Positions 48,194 to 61,904 of a stretch of 64,000 nt of DNA are shown one piece after another. The stretch comes from Epiperipatus broadwayi (lineage: Eukaryota; Onychophora; Udeonychophora; Euonychophora; Peripatidae): NCBI GenBank assembly GCA_028023455.1, contig JAQFVV010006271.1:4926366-4990365 (forward strand), written 5' to 3'. Position numbers and translations under genes: made by a program. Under the pieces are notes generated by a model. It did not search any database. It was not told where the DNA came from and saw only the letters and a program-made list of their open reading frames with translations. How positions within the stretch are numbered: position 1 is the stretch's first letter; the number at the start of each line of letters is the position of its first letter.

Positions 48194-49154
48194 TATGAAT
48201 TAAAGAATTGTATTTTTACAATTTATATGATTTTTTTTTCACAAGAAATTATTGTTTTGTTCCATATGCATAATGTTCACATGGTAATGGGAACTACTCT
48301 TTATCTTGTGAAGTTCATACAAGCTCTACAAATTGATAATTCACATCCATATGTCTAACTTTTGAAATTGATACAAATCTCTACTTATTTACTTGCAAGG
48401 GATGTTTACCATCACCAAATGAACACAGAAACACGATTAAAAATTTATTAGATTAGATTATTGTTAATATAAGATTCTGAAGTAATTAATTACAAAAGAT
48501 AAGTTCCATATTGAAATATACATGCTAGACAGTAAAAAGAATAATAATATAAATAAAAAATATTATTTATTTCAAATGTAAAAGCTATTGACTTTTAAAT
48601 AAGATAAACACTAACTTTTTGATTGTCAGTAGGTATGTTTAGAATCTGTGAGATATTTAATAATAAATCTCTTTTATTTAGATGCGTTTTGTCTGTCCAC
48701 AAACAAATTGAATCTAAATGTGATTATAGCAGATCCCAGTGATGTTCCTCTCATTTTTTCAATATCTTAATTTTCGATTCCAGAAATGAGCAATGCCTAT
48801 CAGTGGAATTATAAAGCTTTTTGGTGGCTGATTGTTGAAATGTTGAAACCCTTTTATCATTGTGATATCTTAAGATAAACTGCAATTTATTATTTAATGT
48901 AGAATTAATATGCTTCAGTAGGATGTTGATGGTAAAAGTTAATTGGATGTAAATATAGGACCACATGTGACATCTGTATATAAAATGTGAACAAAAGAGA
49001 AGTTGGTGCTTTAATTTTAGACATATCAATATAAATTATAGATTTCTTGAGCCCATGTGGACCTCAAGTGATTATGAGTAGCTAACCAAGAATTTCTGGT
49101 AAGAAAAAAACAATAATTCTATTAATTGTAAATATAAAACACTTTCTTTCACAT

Positions 49155-49157
<3 letters not shown>
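48191..49157. other. Interval without recognised gene
   Basis: A 92-codon minus frame (48751-49029) shows no motif I recognise and may be chance. Confidence 0.4.

Positions 49158-49227
<70 letters not shown>
49158..49227. repeat. (AT)n microsatellite
   Basis: About 70 bp of AT, adjacent to the inverted copy of the 105-bp tandem repeat. Confidence 0.97.
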
Positions 49228-49231
<4 letters not shown>

Positions 49232-49235
49232 CAAT

Positions 49236-49740
49236 TTCTTAATTATTGATGTAAATTGACATTTTGTATTGTCATGAGTAGATTGCTTAATAAACTAGCA
49301 AATGTAAACTTAAACGAGCATACATAAATAGCCTTTTGATTTGTGAAATATTGATGTCAATTGTGATAAAGAATGGCCATGAATAGATTGTTTAATAAAC
49401 TAGCAAATGTAAATTGGCTTTTGATTTTTGAAATAGTGATGTAAATTGCAATAATGTATGTTTACTTAAAATATTTGCATACATTTTTTTCACATAATTA
49501 GTTAAAATATAACTATGAATATTGTATTTTAATTTCATAATCATTGCAAAAATTTATTTTTTTATTACTGATGAAAATTGGTATTTTAAAATGGTATTTT
49601 ATTTTATAATTATCACTGAAAATTACAAAATTTGTCTTTTAATTTAATAGTTTCATGGTTAGATAAAGTATAACTGTACAAAAATAGGATTATTTTTTTA
49701 TTATTAATGATGGAAATTGTGATTTTGTGGCAAAAAATGT
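49236..49740 (-). repeat. Inverted copy of the ~105-bp tandem repeat
   Basis: TAATAAACTAGCAAATGTAA, GATTTGTGAAATATTGATGT and AATGGCCATGAATAGATTG are reverse complements of the unit at 36.7-37.4 kb. About three diverged units plus the flanking sequence seen at 36.65-36.85 kb are present. Confidence 0.65.
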
Positions 49741-49871
49741 TTAGGCCTCAACCACATGTAGATTGATCGATCTCATTTATCACTTGGATTTGTTGTCTCC
49801 TGAAAAAATTTAATTTTATTTGTCATTTATAATATGGGTATATTTCATCATGCTTAATTTCTGACATTTAT

Positions 49872-50430
49872 ATATATATATAACTCTATAAATAAATATT
49901 TGAAAATACAGCAATTAAAAGTCAATAAAAATTATATGTATAACTATAACTTAGAAGCGCTTTCACTACGTTGTAGCTTTGTCACAACTTGCACTTTCAT
50001 ACATGGAATATGTGATGTACACATCACATGACCACCACTTCTTATGCTTATGTATAACTGTTTTATAACAGGCAAAACTCACTACATGTATTGCCACACA
50101 CAGCAAGCTAGATTAGTCAATGGATGCCAGAAGGCTTGTGCATAAAATCCCAATGCTGTCTTCTATAATTTTTGTAGTGTATAAATAACTATGTAAATAA
50201 ATCAATTAAAGGTTATCTATATAATAAAATATATTTTGTTGTTTGAATGAATCTGGAAAAAGTGACTCATTTATTCATTAAATGTTAAAAATGAAGTATT
50301 TTGTTTAAATGTGATAGTTGACAAAGCTACAACGTAGTGAAAGCGCTTCTAAGTTATAGTTATACATATAATTTTTATTGACTTTTAATTACTGTATTTT
50401 CAAATATTTATTTATAGAGTTACATATATT
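49872..50430. mobile_element. Inverted-repeat element with ~112-bp arms
   Basis: 49872-49984 and 50319-50430 are near-perfect inverted repeats (AAAATACAG-AATTAAAAGTC, AGAAGCGCTTTCACTACGTT, GTAGCTTTGTC). The interior is a family B-like segment also found at 56405-56770. Either this is a MITE that carries the segment, or the segment inserted between inverted copies. Confidence 0.7.
49985..50318 (-). repeat. Retrozyme B-related segment (B'), minus orientation
   Basis: Matches 56405-56770 in reverse complement. GATGCCAGAAGGCTTGTGCATAAAATCCC and the GGCAAAACTC-CTACATG stretch resemble the post-ribozyme part of family B. No hammerhead core is visible. Confidence 0.7.
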
Positions 50431-50945
50431 ATTTTGAAGAAATACAGACATCGATTTGTAATATTATATAAATCATTATTTTCTTTTACGATTTTATTTC
50501 ATTTTGGGAGCCCAATAGGTTGTATATCAAATTTATGAAACAACTTATCAATAAAAACACTGAAGTACATATGAGAAAAATTTTGTTAAGAAACGTGTGG
50601 TAACTAGTACATCATCTGCAATACCGTTCTTTTAACAACTAAGTAAAAAAAAAACAAAAAACTACAATATGAAATTCAAAAATCAACTAAACCCAGAAGC
50701 TTTGGTATAAAATTTCACATTTTTAGCACAGGTACAATCATTTTGCAATCATATATTGCACATATTCTTTGGTGTAAATATAAATCTAAAATACTTTCCT
50801 ATATGAGAAACTTTGTTAATAGATGAAATTATGGAAAAGAAAGAATTTTAGTAAAATTTTGTTTCATCAGTTATTTGATTCATAAAAGATAATCTCTGCA
50901 TTATAAATAATTGTTTATGACCTGTATTTAGTTTATATATATATA

Positions 50946-50976
<31 letters not shown>

Positions 50977-51947
50977 TCTGTCCTTAAGAACTTTAACTCT
51001 TTCACTAAGACTTTTTTCTTCCGTCTATATAAATTTGACAACTGCAAGAAATCGTATAAATATAACATGAATAGATTTAAAATCAATAGATTGTTCTGAA
51101 CTATATGATTAAAAATTTAAGTCAAATAATTCCTCCCAGGCTATTATTATACTACCCAGTAAATGACTATTTTTATAAACTAATTTATAAATTGATGACT
51201 CAAATAATAACGAAATACATTCTTTATTATCACAGTGACCTGAAAAAACCTTAATTTAAATACAATATTAAATAATTGAGAACAATTTACTAATAGTAAC
51301 ACTATTTCTGGTATAGTTTACAAGATTATTGGTATGATATTGATAGATTAATAGAAGTCAAAGTGAGATAATCCTTTAAGTGTTAACACTTCATTGAACA
51401 TCTTAATACCCTATGTTGAATTTTAAATAAACCCTACATTTGAAATACTAGTCATTCTTTTTATAGCTCAATAGTGAAACCATGGGCATATGCACTCATA
51501 AATTCATAGAGTTATAAAATAATCTTTTATAAATGACTAAAATGTATTAACATGTATAGAAATAAAATATTTTTTTCAATAAGCATAGAAATAAGAAGTG
51601 AAAATACACACTGTCCTATTGACTCATTTTATAGGGAGATTTGTAACAGGTCAATCTTATAGCAGCTTAAATTAATTACATTACAAAGTATCATGGGCAT
51701 GGCCAGAAAAGAAAAAAAAGTTTAATAAAAACATGTTATAAATTAAGTAATACATGTATAAATTGTATGTGTGCATGCACTAAAAATAAAAGGTACATCA
51801 CTTTGGTACATTGGTTTAGAAAATTAAAAAAAAGTTTATCCATTTTATTTATACTACTAAATAATTTATAATGTAATTATATTTTGTAGTAGATGAAACA
51901 ATGGTCATAAAATAATTTTAATAAAATTTTGATATATATATATATGT
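50431..51947. other. AT-rich interval with (TTA)n at 50949-50976
   Basis: No domain-bearing frame. Only a short trinucleotide repeat. Confidence 0.5.
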
Positions 51948-52030
51948 TAAAACGAAGATTTGCACGGATTAAATATATAAAATACATATTTTGCGGGTTC
52001 ATCCGTGTTAAAAACTTTTAATATTAATAT

Positions 52031-52070
52031 ACTGACGTTTCGACTTGGTCACACAAGCCATCCACAGAGT
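52031..52070 (-). ncRNA. Hammerhead-like motif, PLE2, variant core
   Basis: Minus strand: CTGTGGA, helix II GGCTTG/CAAGTC, GAAAC, GTC, helix III ACGT, helix I ACT/AGT. It lies about 90 nt downstream of the PLE2 stop codon. Confidence 0.6.
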
Positions 52071-52160
52071 TATAAAAGGTAGAAAGACGGTTGTAGAGGC
52101 GCTACAATCACTGATTTGAATAAAATGTTAAAATTCCACCAATAGCAAAAAATGTTAAAT

Positions 52161-52988
52161 TTAGGAATGTTTTTTAAAAACATCTTTCCAAATAGGAGGA
52201 AGTTTACATGTATCATCTCGCTTATTGATACAATCTGGCCTTTTAAGTATCTCAATGGCTTCTCTAATTTTGCATTGGTAGAGATTATCACATCTGGATA
52301 TGATCCTGGTACTAGAAAAATCAATTTTATGACCTGAATCTATATTATGGAGTGAGAGGGCTGATGATGATGAGTGTTGTTTAACTGCATTAGCATGCTC
52401 ATCTCTCCTAACACTGATGTGATGATTACTCATAACTATGTAAGAAGCTTTACAATTTTTACATGAGATTTGATAGACACCATGAGATTCAAGAGGGATT
52501 GAATCCTTAGGCTTGGTTATTATATTGCTGATCTTTTGATGAGCAGAAAATGCTGTATCTATATTATAGCATTTTAATATACGTCCGATACTGTCTGTAG
52601 TTCCTTTTACATATGGAACACAAATCCTAATAGCTGATTTATCATCTTTTTGTTTCCTATTTTGTCTATTTTGGGCTTGAAATAAGGTTTTTTTTATAAA
52701 TTTGTAATTATAACTATTTGCTAATAAAACACTATTAATATGATTTATTTCTTCTTTCAGATGTGTCTCATCTGAAAGGTTAATTGCTCTATTTAAAAGA
52801 GTTTTGGCTACAGAAACTATCTGAGGTGGGTGATGATGAGAATGGAAATGCAAATTTATGTCTGTGTGTGTATCATTTCTGTAAATAGAAAAAAAAAAAC
52901 TATTTGGTGTTCTGGTGACTAGAACATCAAGAAAAGGGAGTTTTCCATCAGACTCTGTCTCCATTGTAAATTTAATATGAGGATGCAT
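52161..52988 (-). pseudogene. PLE2 connector plus GIY-YIG endonuclease, 5' truncated
   Basis: An open frame of 275 codons with no internal stop: FTMETESDGKLPFLDVLVTR (end of the RT/connector), FHSHHHPPQIVSVAKTLLNR, then ESHGVYQISCKNC and SYIVMSNHHISVRRDEH, the GIY-YIG core with a CxxC pair. The second motif reads YIV instead of YIG, a change in a signature residue. It continues to a typical PLE tail (REAIEILKRPDCINKRDD). The RT is missing, so it cannot be an autonomous element. The mirror copy keeps YIG. Confidence 0.85.
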
Positions 52989-53039
52989 ATTATTTAAATG
53001 TAAGAAAAAATTATCTAATTTATTTTTTCCATGTTGCCT

Positions 53040-53387
53040 AAGGATTCAATCCCTCTTGAATCTCATGGTGTCTATCAAATCTCATGTAAAAATTGTAAAG
53101 CTTCTTACATAGGTATGAGTAATCATTGCATCAGTGTTAGGAGAGATGAGCATGCTAATGCAGTTAAACAACACTCATCATCATCAGCACTCTCACTCCA
53201 TACTATAGATTCAGTTCATAAAATTGATTTTTCTAGTACCAGGATCATATCCAGATCTGATAATCTCTACCAATGCAAAATTAGGGAAGCCATTGAAATA
53301 CTTAAAAGGCCAGATTGTATCAATAAGCGAGATGATACATGTAAACTTCCTCCTATTTGGAAGGATGTTTTTAAAAAACATTCCTAA
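53040..53387 (+). pseudogene. PLE2 GIY-YIG domain, inverted partner copy
   Basis: A frame of about 116 codons starting at the inversion junction: SIPLESHGVYQISCKNC, SYIGMSNHCISVRRDEH, then the same C terminus. The YIG motif is intact here. No upstream coding sequence is present, so it is a fragment. Confidence 0.85.
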
Positions 53388-53476
53388 ATTTAACATTTTT
53401 GCTATTGGTGGAATTTTAACATTTTATTCAAATCAGTGATTGTAGCGCCTCTACAACCGTCTTTCTACCTTTTATA

Positions 53477-53516
53477 ACTCTGTGGATGGCTTGTGTGACC
53501 AAGTCAAAACGTCAGT
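53477..53516 (+). ncRNA. Hammerhead-like motif, PLE2 inverted arm, decayed
   Basis: Same motif, but GAAAC has become AAAAC after a C, consistent with CpG to CpA mutation. Probably inactive. Confidence 0.55.
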
Positions 53517-53648
53517 ATATTAATATTAAAAGTTTTTAACACGGATGAACCCACAAAATATGTATTATATATATATAATATATATATATATAATCAAAAC
53601 TACCCCAAATCTAAAATTAAACCAGACCAGCATAAAAATAATATTAAA

Positions 53649-53692
53649 ACACAACCTAAGGTTTCACTGCTACAAGCAGACTTCTCAAGTGT
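53649..53692 (-). ncRNA. Possible hammerhead remnant, unassigned
   Basis: Minus strand: helix I ACAC/GTGT, TTGAGAA (two changes from CUGANGA), helix II CTGC-TTGTA-GCAG, GAAAC, helix III ACC/GGT, GUU. The helices are convincing, the first core box is not. Confidence 0.35.
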
Positions 53693-53884
53693 AAAGAACT
53701 ACAAAAAACCCACACATTATATATACTATTAAAAACTACCCACAAATCCATTCACTTCCCATCCACCCTTAATATTAAAAGAACTCTTAAATAAGTTAAT
53801 TGCTTCAGAATAATAAATTTTCAATAATAAAGACTCTTTAATTCTTCTTTTGATTTCATTTCTCTCAAAGAAATAATATATAAT

Positions 53885-53888
<4 letters not shown>

Positions 53889-53974
<86 letters not shown>
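53889..53974. repeat. (TA)n microsatellite, interrupted
   Basis: About 86 bp of TA preceding the family E inverted dimer. Confidence 0.97.
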
Positions 53975-53979
53975 GTAAA

Positions 53980-56404
<2,425 letters not shown>

Positions 56405-56770
56405 TTATTGTTATTATTCAACAGTAATTTAAACAAAATAATTCATTTTTTAACATTTAATGAATAAATGAGTCACTTTTTCCAGATTCATTCAAACAAC
56501 AAAATATATTTTATTATATAGATAACCTTTAATTGATTTATTTACATAGTTATTTATACACTACAAAAATTATAGATAACAGCATTGGGATTTTATGCAC
56601 AAGCCTTCTGGCATCCATTGACTAATCTAGCTTGCTGTGTGTGGCAATACATGTAGTGAGTTTTGCCTGTTATAAAACAGTTATACACAAGCATAAGAAG
56701 TGGTGGTCATGTGATGTGTACATCACATATTCCATGTATGAAAGTGTAAGTTGTGATCAAGATACTGTGT
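56405..56770 (+). repeat. Retrozyme B-related segment (B'), plus orientation
   Basis: Reverse complement of 49985-50318 with few differences. Contains GGGATTTTATGCACAAGCCTTCTGGCATCC, which is identical or nearly so to the part of family B after the ribozyme (36110-36140). Confidence 0.75.
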
Positions 56771-57189
56771 CAATTGAAATTTGAAAGATTGTTAAAATAC
56801 TTTAAAAAGCTAGAAAGTTGTTTTTTCGCTATTTTATATATATAGAAGTTTTTTTTAAAAAGTTATTTTGTTGAATGTCTGTTAGTGTAAGAATACATAT
56901 AACAAAGTTGTATATAAGATAAGTTTCCTACTAAAGATTTTTTTTAAACTTAAGAACAGTGATTTATTTTGAGAACAAAGATAATGTTTTGAAGGCTTAA
57001 GGTGGGAAAACATGTGGATATAGATTGATCGGTTTTGAAATAAAGTAAAGGTTTTGTTTTTCTGTGCAAAGGGGTTTGAAGAGTAGAAGAGAAATTATGT
57101 AAAATATAGAATAAATGACTTAGAAAATAAGGAATATGTCTTGCATTCATATTCCACAATGCATATATAATCAACAGAAAAAGTAAACA

Positions 57190-58146
57190 TTTGCTAGTAG
57201 ATTGTACCATGTGTGATGAGGTTTTTTACTTGAAATGTTTGAATAAGACTAGGAAGAATATAGCAGTTTTTTTGGTTATGTAGAATGTGTGTAAATGTGA
57301 TGAAAGAGATGTGAAAGTGGTTTCTATGTAAGGGGAAAGGGAGTAAAATATAGTTGAGGAAGTTGGGACTGAGTATGGTTTTAGTGGACTGTCAGGATAT
57401 ATGAGTGGATAAATTAGTAGAGTGATGGAGATGGTTAGCCAAAAAAATAAGTAAGATAGAGGAAGAGGTGAAGGATGTAGAAGCCAAATTATAATCTTTA
57501 GAGATGAGTGTAAGCAGATAAAGGGATTATTGAGTAGGAATGATAAGAATGTAGATAATGAGGTCCAGAAGGTGGTAAAAATATTTTATAGATGGAGCAG
57601 AGAATGTAGACTATAATACAGAATTGATAGGAGATTCACTAAATAGAGAATGTGGGGATATAATTGCAAAAGTAAATAGAAGTAGGTAATAATAGTGTGT
57701 TTTCCTGAAGCTTGAATTTGGGATGTGACAAATAAAGTTAAAAAGTGAGGAAGTAGAGATCTGCAAGTTTTGGTAAAGGCAAATAGTTGGTCAGAACCAT
57801 CAGAGAGAGAATAATGGATGTGTATGTAGAATTGAATATGAATTTGAGTAAGATTAAAAAAAGAGTAAAAATAGTTGGATTATTATCAAGATTTGACAAG
57901 AGGCATTTGTTAGATAGGGCATGTTCTGTAAATGAGAGATTGAAAAAATTGTGTGACATAAATGATGTTATGTTTGTGGATGTATGGGTTTGGTTTATTG
58001 GAAAGAGAGAGTTATATTGTAAAGACTTATTGCACTTAACAAAACAAGAATGTGAAGTGTTAAGGAGTCTGATGTATAAATATATAACTCAAAAAACTTA
58101 TAAAGGGGGATGGGGTTGTAAATTGCAGTACTATCAAAAAGAATAA
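57190..58146 (+). pseudogene. LINE ORF1: PHD-like finger, coiled coil and SGNH (esterase-like) domain
   Basis: The start reads CTMCDEVFYLKCLNKTRKNI with a later C-x-C, spaced like a PHD finger. ISKIEEEVKDVEAKL (about 57450) is coiled-coil-like. LIGDSLNRECGD at 57625-57660 gives the GDS block of SGNH hydrolases. The open frame 57787-58146 gives GLLSRFDKRHLLDRACSVNE and FVDVWVWF, then DLLHLT, matching the final DGxHL block with catalytic Asp and His in place. SGNH domains occur in ORF1p of CR1/L2-type LINEs. The middle blocks are damaged by stops and shifts. Confidence 0.65.
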
Positions 58147-58339
58147 TGGACAGGAATGTAAGGAGTCAGCAAATGGTAGTTCATGTACATATAAGTGTAC
58201 ATGTGGAGAAGGAATGGGTCTAAAAGTAGTGGTAAGCAATTTATTCATAAACATAATGGAGAAGAAAGAATCAAAAGAATTTATAAAAGAGTCGTTAAGA
58301 AAAAATTGTTAAAATACTGGTGGTAGATAGACCAGAAAT

Positions 58340-61300
58340 GTGAATGGAATTAAACAAAGCAATTGAAAATGAAGAGCTTGAGGTATTAGCAAGTAGTCGA
58401 AACACATCTAAGAGAACAACATATTTTGGAAGATTTAGTATGTCAGGGTATAAATAGAAAATAGAAAGAATAAAGGAGTGGTGGTATAGGTGTTATATCA
58501 AAAATATTTAAATATTGTAATATGCCAAGAACATTTGTGGTATTAAATAAGGTTGAAAAGAAAAGAATGGATGGTGGATATAGTTTATATAGCTAATAGA
58601 AATAGCCAAAATATAATGGAAGAAAACAGTAGCATATATAAATGCCTAGTTAAGGATACACAGAGTTTTAAAGAGAAGAGGAAGCAAATAATGGTTATAT
58701 GAGATATGAATGGGCATATTGAAGAAATATATGATGATGATAATAAAAATGGACATCTTTTGAAAAACTTTTGTCAGAGAGTGAATTTGAGCATTGGAAA
58801 TGTAGCAAATATTTATGAGGGACAACATGTATGGCCAAGAAATAATGTATTCCACACCATATATTATGTATTGATAGAAAAAGAGTGAATGAATAAAAAT
58901 GGAAAGTTAAGATGTTTGATAATGAAGAGAGAGTATATAACAGTGATCATAATTTCTTTGTAATTAAAATGGTTAGTAATGTGATGTAGAATAGAAATAA
59001 AAGTAGAAACAATAATGAAAGATGTGGAATGAGAGTGAATGATAAGAATAAGTTGGAAGAGTATAAAATGCAAGTTAAACAAACTATGAAAAAGTTGGTT
59101 GGGGATGAGTATAATGACTGGTGTGATAAAATAGAGAATGTGGCAAATAGGGTTTTAGGTGAGTATATTTAGAAGAATAAAAGTAGTAAAAATGAGAGAT
59201 GGAAGAAGTGCAAAAGAGAGGGAAAGGCATGCAGAGAATATAAATATGTTATTAAGAACAAATAAAAAGAAAATGATATTAATGCTAAATTAGAAAAGTA
59301 CTTAGAAAGAAAAAAAATACTAAAATAGGTAACTATAGAGAGAGAATGAAATTGAATGGTAAATTGTTGGAGGATATTAATAAAAGTGGAAGAGATGGGA
59401 GTAAAACATCTAAAAATTATATTAAAAGGAAAATGTAGAGAAGAGATAGTATTACTAGATGATGAGGGAATAGAGTGTAGCTCTAGAGAAGAATTCAAAA
59501 GAATCTTAAATAGGGATGTAATGAATATAGTAAAGATTTTATATATGAAGGACAAAGGGATATAAAATATAAAAGAATATAGTGATTTGAATATTAGGTG
59601 TATAGAAAATGAAGTAAATGAGGCAGAGAAAAATTGAAAAGTTGAAAAGCAAGAAGTTTAGATGGATGGGCAGCAGAGATGGTAGTTAATTTAAACATAG
59701 GACAAAAGTAAAGCTATTATCATGTTTTAATAAGCTGGCACAGAATAGTTTCTAGGTAGTTGAAGTAATACAAGTGTAAGCTTATTATTTACAGGAAGGA
59801 GTAAAAATCATAGATATTTAAACAATTATAGATCGATAGTGGTAACCTGTTTTATATAATGTTTTTTTATATATGTTGGATGAAAGAGTTGCAAAATGAT
59901 TGGAATACAATAATGTAGTGGGGAAATGCAAGGAGGTTTTAGGTCAAGTAGGCATATAGGAGATAGTTTATTTGTAGATACACAAATTATGCATATGAGG
60001 AGAAATTCAGGTAGACAGTTATATATGAGTTTTATAGATATAGAGAAGGCAAATGATAGAGTAAATAGAAATAGATTATGGATAAGTTTAGCAAATTAGA
60101 GAATGGAAATAATTACTATACATATCAATTAGGAGATATAGAATCAGGTAAATTTAAAAATGGGGTGGTTCTAAGGCAAGGATGCCCTATGTCACCTATT
60201 TTGTTTTTGTTGTATTTAAGTAAAATGGTAAAAGAAATAGAGAGACTAAGAAGAGGGATGGAGATTCCATTAATAGGTGGCAAGAAAGTATATACTTTGT
60301 CGGGTCTTTTTTGTGGATGATTTCTTTTTGGTGTGCAGTAAGAACAGAAGATATTGAAATTATGCTGAGGACAAGTGTAAGGGTTGGTAAAGAGATGGGA
60401 ATTAAATTTAATGAAGAAAAATCAAATATAATGATGGTTAATACTGGGGAAAGTGAAGACAAATAATTTTTATTGGGGGATATAAAGTTAAGTATAGTGA
60501 ATAGATATAGTTATTTGGGAATTATCTTGAGTAATAAGAAAAATTATTTGAATGAATGGGTGAAAGAATAAAAATGAAGCAAATAAAAGAAAAGGTTAAA
60601 TAAAGAAAATAACAATATTTTCATATAATAAATATGATATAGATAAAATCGTATGGGAGGGAGTGACAGTGGCAGGGTTAATTATTGTTAATCATGTATT
60701 ATGTGTTAGTAAAGGGGTATTAGATTAATTAGAAAAAGTACAAAAGGAAGTAGGAGAACATGCAGTAGATTCAGATGTGTGGGCAGCAAAGGATGCTATT
60801 CAAGGATAAATGGGATGGTCAAATTTTTATAAGAGAGATGCAAAAATCAAAATAAAAATGATCAGTTGATTGCTGCTTATGGATAATAAAAGCATGGTCA
60901 AAATATAATTTAATTGATTTATAAGTAATACACGGGCAACAAGATGGATGAGAAAGGTAATGTGATATGTATAAGAATTGGATAAAGAATTTATATCAGT
61001 ATACTTATACAAGAGATAATATGATTGTGTTAGTTGGATTATTGAGTGTTATAGTGGTAAGGAATGGGATAGAAGAATAGATGCATTAATAAAGAATAGG
61101 GAGTTGGTGAGGTGAAGAACTAGTATGAAGACTAAAAAGAGTTTACATATGTATAGAAATAAACAGAACATTGGGTGCAAGTTAATTTATGATAATGGCA
61201 AGGAAAGTAATTTACTATTGAAGACTCAAATTGAATCTTTAGCAAATAGGGAATGTAAATGTATATGAAAAAATGGGTGATTTAGTCTGCAAGTTTTGTA

Positions 61301-61530
61301 AGGAAGGCATAAAAAATATTAGGCATCTGTTGATTCAATGTAAATGCTTGAAAACAGAAAGGGAATAAATAATAAAGTTATGGAATACTAAATATAAACA
61401 ATGTAATTATACAGAAAGTGGGTTATTGATTTTTATGCTGGTTTTGAGAGCAGATAAGGGGTAATTAGATATGAAGGCCATGGAATTGACAAAGATTATG
61501 TTGTGGAAATGGGATGGTACAGAATGTGGG
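58340..61530 (+). pseudogene. LINE ORF2: AP endonuclease, reverse transcriptase, CCHC
   Basis: Endonuclease blocks: RSGGIGVISKIF (58470-58510), DMNGHIEEIYDD with LSIGNV (58700-58800) and SDHNFFVIKMV (about 58940). RT blocks: GFRSSRHIGDSLFV region with MSFIDIEKANDRVN (59935-60070), GVVLRQGCPMSPILFLLYLS (60160-60220), FVDDFFLVCS (about 60313-60345, the catalytic motif), GIKFNEEKSNIMMVN and YSYLGII. C-terminal finger VCKFCKEGIKNIRHLLIQC at about 61290-61346 (C-x2-C-x8-H-x4-C). Some motifs need frame changes and many stops intervene. The clade is not assigned. Confidence 0.8.
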
Positions 61531-61904
61531 GAAACTTAGGATGGGGAATGAAAATGGAAGACAAAGTGGCCAATTGATTTCTCTGGACATAGTTGCTGAA
61601 AAATCCTTGACTTCATATAAAGAGACAACAGCAGTGCATCACATCACACCACATCATTCCCACAATAAGAATAAAAAAAAAACAATTTAAACAATCAACA
61701 TAAGTTATTATGTCTAACTAAACATTATATGGACAACTAATCATTAATTAAAACAAAACCACCATTACAATAAAGTTAATGAGTGTATGGAATTATTTGG
61801 ATTTTATTTTAATAGTATCTAAGATATTGTTTTATAGTAGTGTATCAAGTTACAAGTATTATATTTTTGACACTTTTTTTTTCATTTTCCCAACATAAAT
61901 ACAT

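Larger units (their letters stand above)
51948..53570. mobile_element. Penelope-like element PLE2, inverted duplication
   Basis: A minus-oriented 5'-truncated PLE (about 53036 to 51948) is joined to a plus-oriented, more truncated copy (about 53036 to 53570). The arms 51981-52513 and 53036-53566 are near-perfect reverse complements of about 530 bp. Both include the PLE 3' UTR with a hammerhead-like motif and the end of the GIY-YIG ORF. RT sequence is absent. The junction lies in coding sequence on both sides. The outer ends lie at AT-rich tracts. Confidence 0.85.
57190..61683 (+). mobile_element. Full-length but decayed LINE with PHD/SGNH-type ORF1
   Basis: An almost complete order of non-LTR retrotransposon domains runs over 4.5 kb: ORF1 (zinc finger, coiled coil, SGNH-like domain), then ORF2 (AP endonuclease, RT, C-terminal CCHC). 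Stops and frameshifts are frequent. It ends near GAATAAAAAAAAAACAA. The plus strand is A/G rich throughout, unlike the flanks. Confidence 0.8.

Noticed and set aside
59169-59555. Long minus-strand frame rich in Ser, Phe and Leu
   Set aside because: Antisense of the A/G-rich LINE ORF2, so stop-poor by composition.
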